From NCBI RefSeq assembly GCF_021560175.1, contig NZ_CP091110.1, forward strand, positions 4,280,501 to 4,344,500: a stretch of DNA of 64,000 nt. Reading direction: 5' to 3'. Made by a program: the position numbers and the translations under genes. The DNA is from Neobacillus drentensis. Lineage in GTDB: Bacteria; Bacillota; Bacilli; Bacillales; Cytobacillaceae. Every line of letters begins with the position of its first letter. Positions within the stretch are counted from its first letter, which is position 1. Below the pieces are notes generated by a model. That model made no database searches. It saw only the letters and a list, made by a program, of their open reading frames with translations, and was not told the DNA's origin. This document shows, piece by piece, positions 7,646-15,626 of this stretch.

Positions 7646-9325
7646 TTAGATATTAATTGCTTGTGACATTAAATCATGGCATTTAGCACTCGGATGTGTA
7701 CCGTCTACCGTTGGGATATAGAATACCTGATAAGTAGAAGTGGCATCCGGTGTTACTGTCCAGTTAGCGCTCATGTTTAAAGTGGTTGCGTTGGTATGCC
7801 ATGAAACGGTCCTTTGCTGTCCTGCGCCTGTTCCACCTGTAATTTTAACAATCGCATTATTAGATAAAACATTAGCCGTAATAACAGAGGATAAGTTTGT
7901 ATCTGTGATACTTCCAGCCGCTGCGCTTTGCACCGTTCCGCTGAAAAGAGGATTTGAAAACTCGATCCATTTCCCATTATTCTCTACCATAGCAGCCGAA
8001 TCCAGCACTTTCAGCAGATCTCCACCGCTTTGAGCTACCGCACCATTCGATGATGTATCTCTTAACCACGCATTAATTGCAAGCCTTACATTTTCCTGGG
8101 CTGAAATGGTTTGGTTGGCTAATGTCAACCAGTTATCAGTTGATGTTGTTCTTGGTGTGAGGGTTGTTTGGTAAACATCCAATCCTTTAGCAGCGAAATA
8201 CTTCCAGATTTTCAGCAAATTCGCTTGTGTGGCCGCTATGGTCGAACCGCCTAAAACATCGTTAATGCCATAATCACAAATAACCCCCGTGTGATTCTTA
8301 ATTAATGGTGTTCTTAAGTGTAAATATTGCAGAAATGAAGTTGTTGTTTCTCCACCTAACGCAATTTTGGTATACCCGATCTTGTCGTTAAATAACCTTC
8401 TTGCCACAAATCCGCTGTTTCCGGTTAATTGTGGAATGTCTCCACTTCCATCCATAATGCTATCCCCGGCTAAAATATAGGATTTTAGACTATTTTTCAC
8501 TTTTCCGTATACCGTAGTAGGTGTGTAGGCCGATTGTGAACCGCCTGAAATGTTCGCCACGGTTCCACTGTCTGTTAAGTCTGCCCCGGTTGAAAAACCT
8601 TCAATAAAGCTCCCAATCTGCTGCAATGAAATCGTTGTTGGCAAATATCCGCTTGCTCCGGCATCGGCATAGGTTCTTACACACACTGTATCACTAGGAG
8701 AAATGAGACAGCCGATAGGATCACTATGTACCGCTCCCCCTCCTTCAATGGTTACATTACGCTTTGCATTGAAAAATACAGGTATTAAAGTACCGTTGAT
8801 TTCAAGCGAAGCCTTAACTGTTATAGAGTTGGTATTGGCAGCAAGTGTATTTCCATTCAATCGATACAGGTTTGTAAAGACTAATATCAAGTCTTGACAA
8901 TCGTATTTAGGGAATATCCGCACTCTTGATGTGGTGGTTTGATTCGTGTTGCTTCTTCCTGTTGACCCTTGAGATACGCTTAAATCTCTGAAGCCAATGG
9001 GAGAAATAACCCCTTGCTTGACTACATTAGTGAGTATGTCAGGATCTTGGTAAGAAATTTCGGTACCTTTTTCTTTCGCCCTCACTTCAAAGGTATGTGT
9101 TCCTGTTGTCGCTTGAAGAGTAAACGAGCTAACATCTTGATTGACTGTCACGCTCTGCCCTGGTGTCAATGTTCCAGACTGTGAACCAATCGTATAGGTG
9201 AGGTTTGCGTTACCTTGGTTCCTCAAATAAACCTGTTCTTGCACTTTCGGGAAGGTTACTGTTTTTAAAGCAGTCGTAACAGCATCCGAATAATTAGTGA
9301 CAACATCCCAATCAGTTTTCCCCAT
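7646..9325 (-). CDS. Virion-associated SGNH/GDSL hydrolase
   Basis: A 559-residue protein. An N-terminal beta-rich domain (about 1-270) probably anchors it to the virion. The SGNH hydrolase core has the nucleophile block GDSI at about 287-290, a block II glycine in ALGGE, the GIND block at about 353-356 and the DGTH dyad at about 541-544. A beta-sandwich insertion of about 80 residues lies just before the last block. The likely activity is deacetylation or ester cleavage of a cell-surface glycan. I chose the ATG at 9325 because AAAGGGGGA precedes it; an upstream in-frame start would run into the preceding terminator. The gene is bracketed by two terminators, which suggests a cassette or separately tuned expression. 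Confidence 0.85.
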   Translation of the reverse strand: MGKTDWDVVTNYSDAVTTALKTVTFPKVQEQVYLRNQGNANLTYTIGSQSGTLTPGQSVTVNQDVSSFTLQATTGTHTFEVRAKEKGTEISYQDPDILTNVVKQGVISPIGFRDLSVSQGSTGRSNTNQTTTSRVRIFPKYDCQDLILVFTNLYRLNGNTLAANTNSITVKASLEINGTLIPVFFNAKRNVTIEGGGAVHSDPIGCLISPSDTVCVRTYADAGASGYLPTTISLQQIGSFIEGFSTGADLTDSGTVANISGGSQSAYTPTTVYGKVKNSLKSYILAGDSIMDGSGDIPQLTGNSGFVARRLFNDKIGYTKIALGGETTTSFLQYLHLRTPLIKNHTGVICDYGINDVLGGSTIAATQANLLKIWKYFAAKGLDVYQTTLTPRTTSTDNWLTLANQTISAQENVRLAINAWLRDTSSNGAVAQSGGDLLKVLDSAAMVENNGKWIEFSNPLFSGTVQSAAAGSITDTNLSSVITANVLSNNAIVKITGGTGAGQQRTVSWHTNATTLNMSANWTVTPDATSTYQVFYIPTVDGTHPSAKCHDLMSQAINI

Positions 9326-9341
9326 GATTATCCCCCTTTCA

Positions 9342-9381
9342 TAAAAAAAGAGGGAAGCAAAGCATGAGCCCCACTTCCCCT
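9342..9381 (-). terminator. Intrinsic terminator between coat/44-residue gene and SGNH gene
   Basis: On the minus strand, GGGAAG ... CTTCCC with an extra inner GGGGC/GCTTT pairing is followed by TCTTTTTTT. It comes just after the stop of the 44-residue gene and 16 bases before the SGNH hydrolase start. Confidence 0.75.
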
Positions 9382-9386
9382 TCCAA

Positions 9387-9521
9387 TTACTTCTCTTTAA
9401 ATCCTTGTGAACGGAAGGCCTCTGCTTGAATGTCATCACGGGCAATTAGCTCATGTTGTACACCTTCAACCTCGATCACAAATACTTTCGGATACTCTTT
9501 TACTTCTTCTTTCTTGGCCAT
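9387..9521 (-). CDS. Small phage protein downstream of the coat gene (44 aa)
   Basis: An ATG at 9521 opens a 44-residue frame beginning MAKKEEVKEYPKVFVIEVEG and ending with EAFRSQGFKEK. A TTCACCTCATT on the plus strand corresponds to an AATGAGGTGAA ribosome site. It lies 14 bases after the coat gene and just before a terminator. The small, charged, beta-prone protein could be a head decoration or completion protein; that is a guess from position only. Confidence 0.75.
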   Translation of the reverse strand: MAKKEEVKEYPKVFVIEVEGVQHELIARDDIQAEAFRSQGFKEK

Positions 9522-9535
9522 GCTATTTCACCTCA

Positions 9536-10363
9536 TTAAGCGATTTTATGAACATAGATTGCATTTGCTTTGTTGTTTAGTACGAACGCATCGTAACGCA
9601 GACGACCTTCTACTAACCAGCCATTGATGCCAGGAGGGTTGTCGTGTGTTTTGTAGTCCTGCAACTTCTTCGGTGCTACTGTAGCGATCTGATGAGTTAA
9701 CAAGAAAGCTGTGTTAGCAGGAAGATACGTGGACGGAATTTTAACAATCTTCACACCATCGATTTCCCCAACTTGGCCTTTGATTAACATATTTTGAGCG
9801 ATTTCAGTCGCTTTTGTGAAAGTAGGATCTAGTTTGATAAAGTTATAGAAAGCTGGTGTAACGAAAGCTACACGGCCAGCAACCGGAACTTTTTTCTCGT
9901 CTAATACTGCGCCAGCATCTAGGAACTTAGCGTAAGCATTAGAAGCTGTGATTGCTACTGTAGCTGTGTTTCCTGCTGCAATACCAGCTGCTGACATAGC
10001 CGCTAAACGGTAGATGTCGATTTCCGGTGTGATCACTTCATCGATTTGACGAGCAAGCGCCTTGCCTGCTTCCATAACCATTTGTGTATCTTGGTTGTTT
10101 TTGCGATCAATAGTGAAAGTGAATGAACGGTCACGACTTAACACCATTGTTTGTGTCGTGTTGTCAAGTTCTGCCGCTGTACCATAACGAGAGTTACCTG
10201 TAGTGGTATAGTTGCCCATTGGTGCTGTAGCAACACTGTAAACAGTTACAGAGTTTACTCCATCCCAATCGTAGTTCTGATTAATAACGGATTCTGTGAA
10301 AGATTGTAATTTAAAGCGCTCGTCTACTTTAGAGCTGTATTTGGATGCTAAGTTTACTGCCAT
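9536..10363 (-). CDS. Major capsid (coat) protein
   Basis: A 275-residue protein opening MAVNLASKYSSKVDERFKLQS, followed by NYDWDGVNSVTVYSVATAP and RYGTAAELDNTTQTM ... RDRSFTFTID. This matches a coat family widespread in Firmicutes prophages, presumed to adopt the HK97 fold. There is no protease domain, and a separate scaffold gene precedes it, as in P22-type assembly. The ribosome site is AATAGGAGTGA. It forms procapsids with the scaffold and portal. Confidence 0.9.
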   Translation of the reverse strand: MAVNLASKYSSKVDERFKLQSFTESVINQNYDWDGVNSVTVYSVATAPMGNYTTTGNSRYGTAAELDNTTQTMVLSRDRSFTFTIDRKNNQDTQMVMEAGKALARQIDEVITPEIDIYRLAAMSAAGIAAGNTATVAITASNAYAKFLDAGAVLDEKKVPVAGRVAFVTPAFYNFIKLDPTFTKATEIAQNMLIKGQVGEIDGVKIVKIPSTYLPANTAFLLTHQIATVAPKKLQDYKTHDNPPGINGWLVEGRLRYDAFVLNNKANAIYVHKIA

Positions 10364-10382
10364 GGTTTATCACTCCTATTTT

Positions 10383-11174
10383 TTAAATGGAATCAAACCC
10401 TGCTAAGAATGGATCTTCGCTCGCTATCTCGTTGCCGCCATGCGCTGTTACACTGCCGACAGGAGCTTTTGAAGCGTTCGCCTTATTCTGTTTGAGGGCT
10501 GTTAATTGACTTCGTAATTGTTGGTTTTCGTGTGACATGTACGCAAATTTCAATGGTACTCCTTGATTGACAGCTTCCCATACATTGTCGGGAATCTGAT
10601 CGTTTGCTGGTACATATTCACGACCATTCGCTTGACGGAAGTAATCGAAGAACTCGGCAAAATCTGCGTTTTTCTTCTCTTCTTCGGCTTTAGCTTTCTG
10701 TTCCGCTTCATACTGTTCACGGAATTTCTTATTCTCGAGCATTTCTTGGGCTAGTTCTTCACTAATGCTTTGTGATACTAATTCATCTATTCTTGCTTGT
10801 TCTTTTTGTTGTCTCACGGCTTCGATGTACTCATCAGGAGTCATGCCGTAGTCTTTGGCTATGTCTTCGATAAAACTTAATCTTGGGTCCGTTTCAAGAG
10901 CCTGCAGTTTCTCTTGAACCTTGTCATAGTTCATTCCTTTTTGAGCCAGTTCTCTAGCACGGTCTGCATCCAGTTCCATTTCTTCGCTGTTGTATTTGAT
11001 TTTCAACTTGAAGTTTGGATCAGGTACCCCGGTTTCTTCAACTTCTGGCTCTTCAAATGTTTCTTGTGGTTCGAATGTCTCTACTTCGGTTTGTTCGGTC
11101 GGTGTGGTATCCTCTACCGTTTCCACCTCTGTTGGCATTTCGAATCCTTCTGGTAAAATCATATCTTCATTCAT
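10383..11174 (-). CDS. Capsid scaffolding protein
   Basis: A 263-residue, very acidic protein. Residues 1-60 are Glu/Thr-rich and disordered (TEVETVEDTTPTEQTEVE). The middle (about 75-170) is predicted coiled coil (MNYDKVQEKLQALETDP, QYEAEQKAKAEEEKKN). The C-terminus carries a short basic/hydrophobic segment. Size, composition and position immediately before the coat gene fit a scaffold. It has an AAGGAGAA ribosome site and a 19-base gap to the coat gene. Confidence 0.85.
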   Translation of the reverse strand: MNEDMILPEGFEMPTEVETVEDTTPTEQTEVETFEPQETFEEPEVEETGVPDPNFKLKIKYNSEEMELDADRARELAQKGMNYDKVQEKLQALETDPRLSFIEDIAKDYGMTPDEYIEAVRQQKEQARIDELVSQSISEELAQEMLENKKFREQYEAEQKAKAEEEKKNADFAEFFDYFRQANGREYVPANDQIPDNVWEAVNQGVPLKFAYMSHENQQLRSQLTALKQNKANASKAPVGSVTAHGGNEIASEDPFLAGFDSI

Positions 11175-11233
11175 TTGTTATTCTCCTTCCGTGTATGGTT
11201 GCACGTTGAGCAGTTTAATGTCTTGCTTAGGAC

Positions 11234-11265
11234 AAAATAAAAACACCTACATCATTGGAGGTGTT
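11234..11265 (-). terminator. Intrinsic terminator overlapping the portal stop codon
   Basis: On the minus strand, AACACCT ... AGGTGTT followed by TTTATTTTG forms a hairpin. Its stem contains the last portal codons and the TAG stop. It lies inside the late operon, ahead of scaffold and coat. Confidence 0.65.
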
Positions 11266-13025
11266 TGTTGTGGCTGTTGTGATTGTTGTTGAAGCTGCGC
11301 TAATATCTGTTGCTGGACCTCTGGTGGGGCCGCATAGAATTTTTGCTGTTCTTCTGGTGTTAATTGAGCTATTGCCATTTGTGGATCTGCTGCCATTTGT
11401 TCTTGTTGGGCCATTTGCTCTTTAATTTTGCTGATTAATTCCTGTTTTTGTGGGATGTATTCATCTGGCACACGCTCTAAGTAGTCGATGAAATCTATTT
11501 TTTCTCTATCTAGCAAGCTATCAAGCGTTTGTAAGCTCGCAATCTCTGACCAGTAAGAGCTTTCGCCCACATCAGCCCGAACATTGAGCCATTGGCTTTT
11601 AAATTTCTTGAAATCGTATGTCACAAGCTGTTTCTGTCCACTAATATCCACGACTAGAGGCCGTTCACCGTAGTAAGTACCCATCATGTCAAACAAGATT
11701 CTTCCAATATCCTCTATCCATTCATATAAATTGGCCTTTGGATTTTCGAGAGGAATAGCACTCGACTTCTGGACCGCAATAATAGCTGATGTATTCTTTG
11801 GATTCTCGATTGCACCCATGGCAACGTCACTAATACCCATGGTTTCCTTGGTATATTGCATGGCTAATTCGATGGATTGGATAATCTGATTGCTCATGTT
11901 ACTTGGGTTGAGATATCCGGCTATGTTTGAGATGTTTGCGCCTGGATCTAATCCGCTTACTCCAATAGCTGAACCAATTTCGTTATCCCATATATCGATA
12001 ATATCAGCGTTATAGACCGCTTTAGGAAAGGATGTCATCATTAGATGATACATAATCATAGCAAAGCTTCTGTTAATGTAAATTTGATTCGGCAATAAGC
12101 CTGTAGCAAGCGCCCTGCCGTGATAGGTGTTCTTTTGTCGCTCCCAGTTGCCCCATGCTACCGGGTAATATTGCAGCCCTGTGTCAATGTCCTTGTAGAT
12201 ATAGGCATTTTCTACACTCTTGGAAGCTGTGATGGTATAGCTTTCTTCTACAGTAGGATTGCCAAACTGACCCTGCGACTGTTTCTTAATCTTCTTTTTG
12301 CGATAGACAATGATATATTGTGCTTTGCCGTATTCATCGGCATCCACTTCAAGCTTTCCGTTATCGCTTGCTTGCTCGTTGTAGTTCTTATCAGCTTGAA
12401 TGGAGTTAATCTCTTGCTCATTCTGCTTGCGAAGTTTCGCTTCTTCCTGTAGGTTCTTCACCATGTCACGGCCTGCAATAATCACATAAGGTTGAGCATC
12501 CATTTTGGGATTGTTGGCATTACCTAGAAAGACATTGGTTCCGTCAACTAGTTCTAAGGCTATTTCTCCCTCAATCGGGTACATGCTGCCGTATGGCTTT
12601 TGGTGGATATCCCAATAGAGATGAGCGCAATAATCGCCCGTGTTGGCTCCATCGGTGAGCGCATCTTTAATAAGAAAATCCATCTTAAACTTCTCAAACA
12701 GATTGCTTACCATTGAGTTAGCAATATCGGCTGGTGTTGGTTCATCCTCTACCTGTTTATCGCCATTATCCGCATTGAGCAACGGTTCAAAGTGTAGCTT
12801 TGTCTTTGAACTGATTAATTGAGCCACCATAAACTGTACTACTCGCTTAATAATATTGAATACAGGCTTAGGCATGTTGTCTGCATCCAGGTTTCTCCAC
12901 TGATTACCAGCGTAAAACTCTAAATTCGCATCCACGGTATCGTAATAACTTGGAACTAAGTTGTTGTTATATTTTTTTCCCGATTCAAACAATTTCCAAT
13001 CGGGAGTCTTCTCATTACCATTCAA
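11247..13025 (-). CDS. Portal protein
   Basis: A 592-residue protein with the portal-type opening DWKLFESGKKYNNNLVPSYY and DANLEFYAGNQWRN ... PKPVFNIIKRVVQFMVAQL, a large central body and a glutamine-rich C-terminus. It forms the dodecameric DNA-entry ring with the terminase. I chose the TTG at 13025 because a strong GGAGGTGA lies six bases upstream. A longer in-frame reading from 13115 would have to cross the terminator of the preceding HNH gene and add 30 unrelated residues. Its size fits P22-like and other podovirus portals. Confidence 0.88.
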   Translation of the reverse strand: MNGNEKTPDWKLFESGKKYNNNLVPSYYDTVDANLEFYAGNQWRNLDADNMPKPVFNIIKRVVQFMVAQLISSKTKLHFEPLLNADNGDKQVEDEPTPADIANSMVSNLFEKFKMDFLIKDALTDGANTGDYCAHLYWDIHQKPYGSMYPIEGEIALELVDGTNVFLGNANNPKMDAQPYVIIAGRDMVKNLQEEAKLRKQNEQEINSIQADKNYNEQASDNGKLEVDADEYGKAQYIIVYRKKKIKKQSQGQFGNPTVEESYTITASKSVENAYIYKDIDTGLQYYPVAWGNWERQKNTYHGRALATGLLPNQIYINRSFAMIMYHLMMTSFPKAVYNADIIDIWDNEIGSAIGVSGLDPGANISNIAGYLNPSNMSNQIIQSIELAMQYTKETMGISDVAMGAIENPKNTSAIIAVQKSSAIPLENPKANLYEWIEDIGRILFDMMGTYYGERPLVVDISGQKQLVTYDFKKFKSQWLNVRADVGESSYWSEIASLQTLDSLLDREKIDFIDYLERVPDEYIPQKQELISKIKEQMAQQEQMAADPQMAIAQLTPEEQQKFYAAPPEVQQQILAQLQQQSQQPQQTPPMM

Positions 13026-13040
13026 AGATGTCACCTCCAA

Positions 13041-13067
13041 CAAAAAAGACCCCCGTTTAGGAGGTCT
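13041..13067 (-). terminator. Intrinsic terminator of HNH-AP2 gene 2
   Basis: On the minus strand, AGACCTCC-taaac-GGGGGTCT followed by TTTTTTG forms a strong hairpin that starts in the last codons of the HNH gene. The portal ribosome site follows within 10 bases. Confidence 0.8.
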
Positions 13068-13722
13068 TCCAGTATTCTTCTTCTGCTTTTCGTCTTGCAT
13101 TTGCCGCTTCTTCAAGAGTTAAGAAACAACCAAGGTGTATATGTTTACCATTCACAGCAATTCTCGCTTGGTATTTATTCAATTTCTTATTGAAGTAGAC
13201 ACCACTCACACCAGTTTTATTTGTTTTATATACCCTTGTGTTTCTAGATTGAACTTCTTTTGTAGCCCATCGACAATTAGAAGGTTCGTAATTACCATTT
13301 ACATCAATTCTATCAATAGAATGTTTATCTGTTGGTCTTTCTCCCATATCCTCAAGAAACTTTTCAAAGGAGGTTCGCCAATTATCACAAACTTTTATAT
13401 TACGTCCTCCGTAATCGGGAAAGGACTTATCATTTATATTTTCACATCTTGATATCATATGAACCCATATTTCATATTCACGTGTTCTTTTGCCTATCCT
13501 ATCGTTACCGTGTTTTAACAATCGCTCAGCCGCCACTTCTTTATGTAAACAACCGCATGATTGAGTCTTTCCAGATGTTAAGTTAAAACTCACGATAGTT
13601 TTTTCGTTCCCACAATCACATTGACAATCCCAATATACTTTGTAGCGTTTGTCAGTGTGTGAAAATCTAATAACCGTCAACCTTCCAAACCTTTGACCTG
13701 TTAAGTCGATTCGTTTTGTCAT
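13057..13722 (-). CDS. HNH-AP2 homing-type endonuclease (second copy of the class)
   Basis: A 221-residue protein. It starts MTKRIDLTGQRFGRLTVI, a common opening of phage HNH proteins with an N-terminal zinc-binding module (WDCQCDCGNEKTI ... SGKTQSCGCL, four cysteines). An HNH-like region follows (YEIWVHMISRCEN ... DYGGRNIKVCDNW ... KHSIDRIDVNGNYEPSNCRWA). An AP2-type C-terminal domain has TGVSGVYFNKKLNKYQARI and LGCFLTLEEAA. The ATG at 13722 is preceded by GGAGAG. It is not closely similar to the endonuclease at 1153-1860, so it is probably a separate invasion, here upstream of the portal gene. It has its own terminator and probably its own promoter. Confidence 0.88.
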   Translation of the reverse strand: MTKRIDLTGQRFGRLTVIRFSHTDKRYKVYWDCQCDCGNEKTIVSFNLTSGKTQSCGCLHKEVAAERLLKHGNDRIGKRTREYEIWVHMISRCENINDKSFPDYGGRNIKVCDNWRTSFEKFLEDMGERPTDKHSIDRIDVNGNYEPSNCRWATKEVQSRNTRVYKTNKTGVSGVYFNKKLNKYQARIAVNGKHIHLGCFLTLEEAANARRKAEEEYWKTS

Positions 13723-13739
13723 ATATAACACTCTCCACA

Positions 13740-13821
13740 GTGTATTCTCCAATATAACGAGGTGGGAAGTGAATTGGAGTTTTCACGTTCGGGAGCTACC
13801 CTATCCCACTACTTAATTATA
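13740..13821 (-). promoter_or_regulatory. Extended -10 promoter and structured leader of HNH-AP2 gene 2
   Basis: On the minus strand, TGGTATAAT (-10 at 13816-13821) is an extended -10 element. The roughly 70-nt leader has two inverted repeats that overlap and so may compete: GTGGGA/TCCCAC (13762-13767 with 13804-13809) and CTCCAAT/ATTGGAG (13747-13753 with 13773-13779). The second places the ribosome-site region in a stem. No good -35 is seen. Confidence 0.4.
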
Positions 13822-13831
13822 CCACAAATGG

Positions 13832-13918
13832 TTAGAATTTTCCTGTTGTGTATCCAATTATCAAGAAGATTGTAGCGAAAATAACGGCTAAGAAGACCTT
13901 GTATGAATTGCTATACAA
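13832..13918 (-). CDS. Tiny membrane protein (28 aa)
   Basis: A TTG at 13918 directly follows the stop of the upstream 69-residue gene, with AGAAGGTG seven bases before it. The product is essentially one transmembrane helix (KVFLAVIFATIFLIIGYTTG). It looks translationally coupled to the preceding membrane protein gene. Function unknown. Confidence 0.5.
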   Translation of the reverse strand: MYSNSYKVFLAVIFATIFLIIGYTTGKF

Positions 13919-14128
13919 TTATTGCACCTTCTTCCGCTGTAAGGCTTTGTCTACATCATAGTTCATCATGTTCATAAAGCCTTTACGCATTTCTTTTGCC
14001 TTGCGTACCTCTTCAAGATCAGGAGGTTTGCTTGTTTGTTTGTTGCCTTGTTTGTATCCGATAAAATAAAAGGATAAAAGCGCAATAAAAAAGACTACCG
14101 CTGTCAGTAGCCCGTAAATGAATTCCAT
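13919..14128 (-). CDS. Small membrane protein between TerL and portal (69 aa)
   Basis: One N-terminal transmembrane helix (about residues 5-24, LLTAVVFFIALLSFYFIGY) is followed by a basic cytoplasmic tail ending RKKVQ. It lies four bases after the TerL stop. Function unknown; a holin-like role cannot be excluded, but one TM segment and its place in the packaging module do not support it. Confidence 0.7.
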   Translation of the reverse strand: MEFIYGLLTAVVFFIALLSFYFIGYKQGNKQTSKPPDLEEVRKAKEMRKGFMNMMNYDVDKALQRKKVQ

Positions 14129-14132
14129 ATAA

Positions 14133-15626
14133 TCACCACTTTGTAAAATGTGATACTTTCGGCTTGCCGCCTGTCATTTGTTTAACCGCTTTAGCGTGTT
14201 TCTCGGCTGTCGTTAAGTTATTTGGATCGTGTTCCGGTGGTATCTCTGCATTATGATAAATGAATCGATTTAAAGCTTGTGACATAGCATCTACCTGGTC
14301 GTCATGTTTTCCATTCGGGAAGCTGGCTGCTTCTTCTACGAAATCATGTACCCATTCGGCTTGTCGTGGTAAGAATACATTACCAGCTTCAATGTAAGGA
14401 GATACCGCATTTACCCTCGCTACCTTGCCGCCTTGAGGATTCACTTTAATAAATCCACCTATCTCTCTGTTTAACATGGAGATAATAGCCGGACCATTTG
14501 CTTTATCCTCTACATACTTCCCAGCTATGCCAGGATGTTTCTTTAGCATGTTTCGGATGGCTTGCAACGTTGCCGGGAAGTTGAGTCTTGCTTTTAAGTT
14601 GTCAATCAAATAGATGTCAGCCTTTGTCTTGCCCCATACTTGAATGGCTACAAAGTCGTTGTCTGCTTCATCTTTAAAGGCAGCATCCACGGATAGGATT
14701 CTCTTCTGCATAGTCGGCAGTACATCATAGTATTGCCACCAATCACGCTTAAGAATGTTACCCTCTTGGCTTGTTGGTCTGCCCTGGTAAAGAGCATTGA
14801 AGCTGGAAGGATATTTTTTTCTCTCTGCTATGAATGAATAGCCGTATCTTTCGGGCCATAATGGTTCCCCTGGGCTTCTACCCATAATGTCGTTTTCTTC
14901 TGCTTCTAATGGAAAGTTGTATACTTGCCAGTTTAACGGCTCACCATATTCTCTATTGAGTAAACGGCCTTGTAAATCATCTTCATGCCATCTTGTCAGT
15001 ATGAGAATCACAATGGCCCCAGGATGCAAACGAGTAGAAAAAGAGTCTATCCATTCATCCCATATCTTTCCCCTGTGCGTTTCGCTGTTCGCTTCTTCCC
15101 TGTTCTTGATTGGATCATCTATAATCATTAAGTCCGCACCTTGACCCGTGATACCAGCTAACACACCTCGGCTAATCATGCCGCCTATGTTGTTATCCAA
15201 TGCCCATTCGTCATGTGCTGAACTGTCTTTTGCTATTTCAATGTTGAATAACTCTTTGCCGTATTGCCTTATCTTCTCTTTGTTCTTCTTCCCAAACTTC
15301 CGGGCAAAGGTATCATTATATGATATCTCGATTACTCGGTCCTCTGTAAATTGACCAAGATAATAAGAGGGCAACGTTTCTGTTATGGTCATGGACTTAC
15401 TATGTCGGGGAGGCATGTTTAGAGCAATATACTGATTTTCGGTAGGAATAAGCCCTTCCCTCATTTGTTTCTTCTTATCTATTGCCTGTTGAATCACTCC
15501 GGCAATAAATTCAGTGTGAGGAGCTGTCTTATATCTTCCTTCATGTGTATAAACTACATAATCAATATAGCTTTTACGGGCCAATTCCCTTTTAATATCA
15601 TTCAGCCTTAGAGAGGATAGATTCAA
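14133..15626 (-). CDS. terL: Terminase large subunit
   Basis: A 497-residue packaging motor. The ATPase domain has a Walker A-like PPRHSKS at about residues 72-78 and Walker B LMIIDDP at about 165-171, with the coupling motif ILTRWHEDDL. The C-terminal RNase H-like nuclease has SVDAAFKD and the late acidic motif HDDQVDAMSQAL. It cleaves concatemers and pumps DNA through the portal. The TTG start overlaps the TerS gene by 29 bases and has a GAGGAG site ten bases upstream. Confidence 0.95.
   Translation of the reverse strand: MNLSSLRLNDIKRELARKSYIDYVVYTHEGRYKTAPHTEFIAGVIQQAIDKKKQMREGLIPTENQYIALNMPPRHSKSMTITETLPSYYLGQFTEDRVIEISYNDTFARKFGKKNKEKIRQYGKELFNIEIAKDSSAHDEWALDNNIGGMISRGVLAGITGQGADLMIIDDPIKNREEANSETHRGKIWDEWIDSFSTRLHPGAIVILILTRWHEDDLQGRLLNREYGEPLNWQVYNFPLEAEENDIMGRSPGEPLWPERYGYSFIAERKKYPSSFNALYQGRPTSQEGNILKRDWWQYYDVLPTMQKRILSVDAAFKDEADNDFVAIQVWGKTKADIYLIDNLKARLNFPATLQAIRNMLKKHPGIAGKYVEDKANGPAIISMLNREIGGFIKVNPQGGKVARVNAVSPYIEAGNVFLPRQAEWVHDFVEEAASFPNGKHDDQVDAMSQALNRFIYHNAEIPPEHDPNNLTTAEKHAKAVKQMTGGKPKVSHFTKW

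Noticed and set aside
7740..8033. Plus-strand frame opposite the SGNH hydrolase gene
   Set aside because: Shadow of a well-supported gene; no ribosome site.
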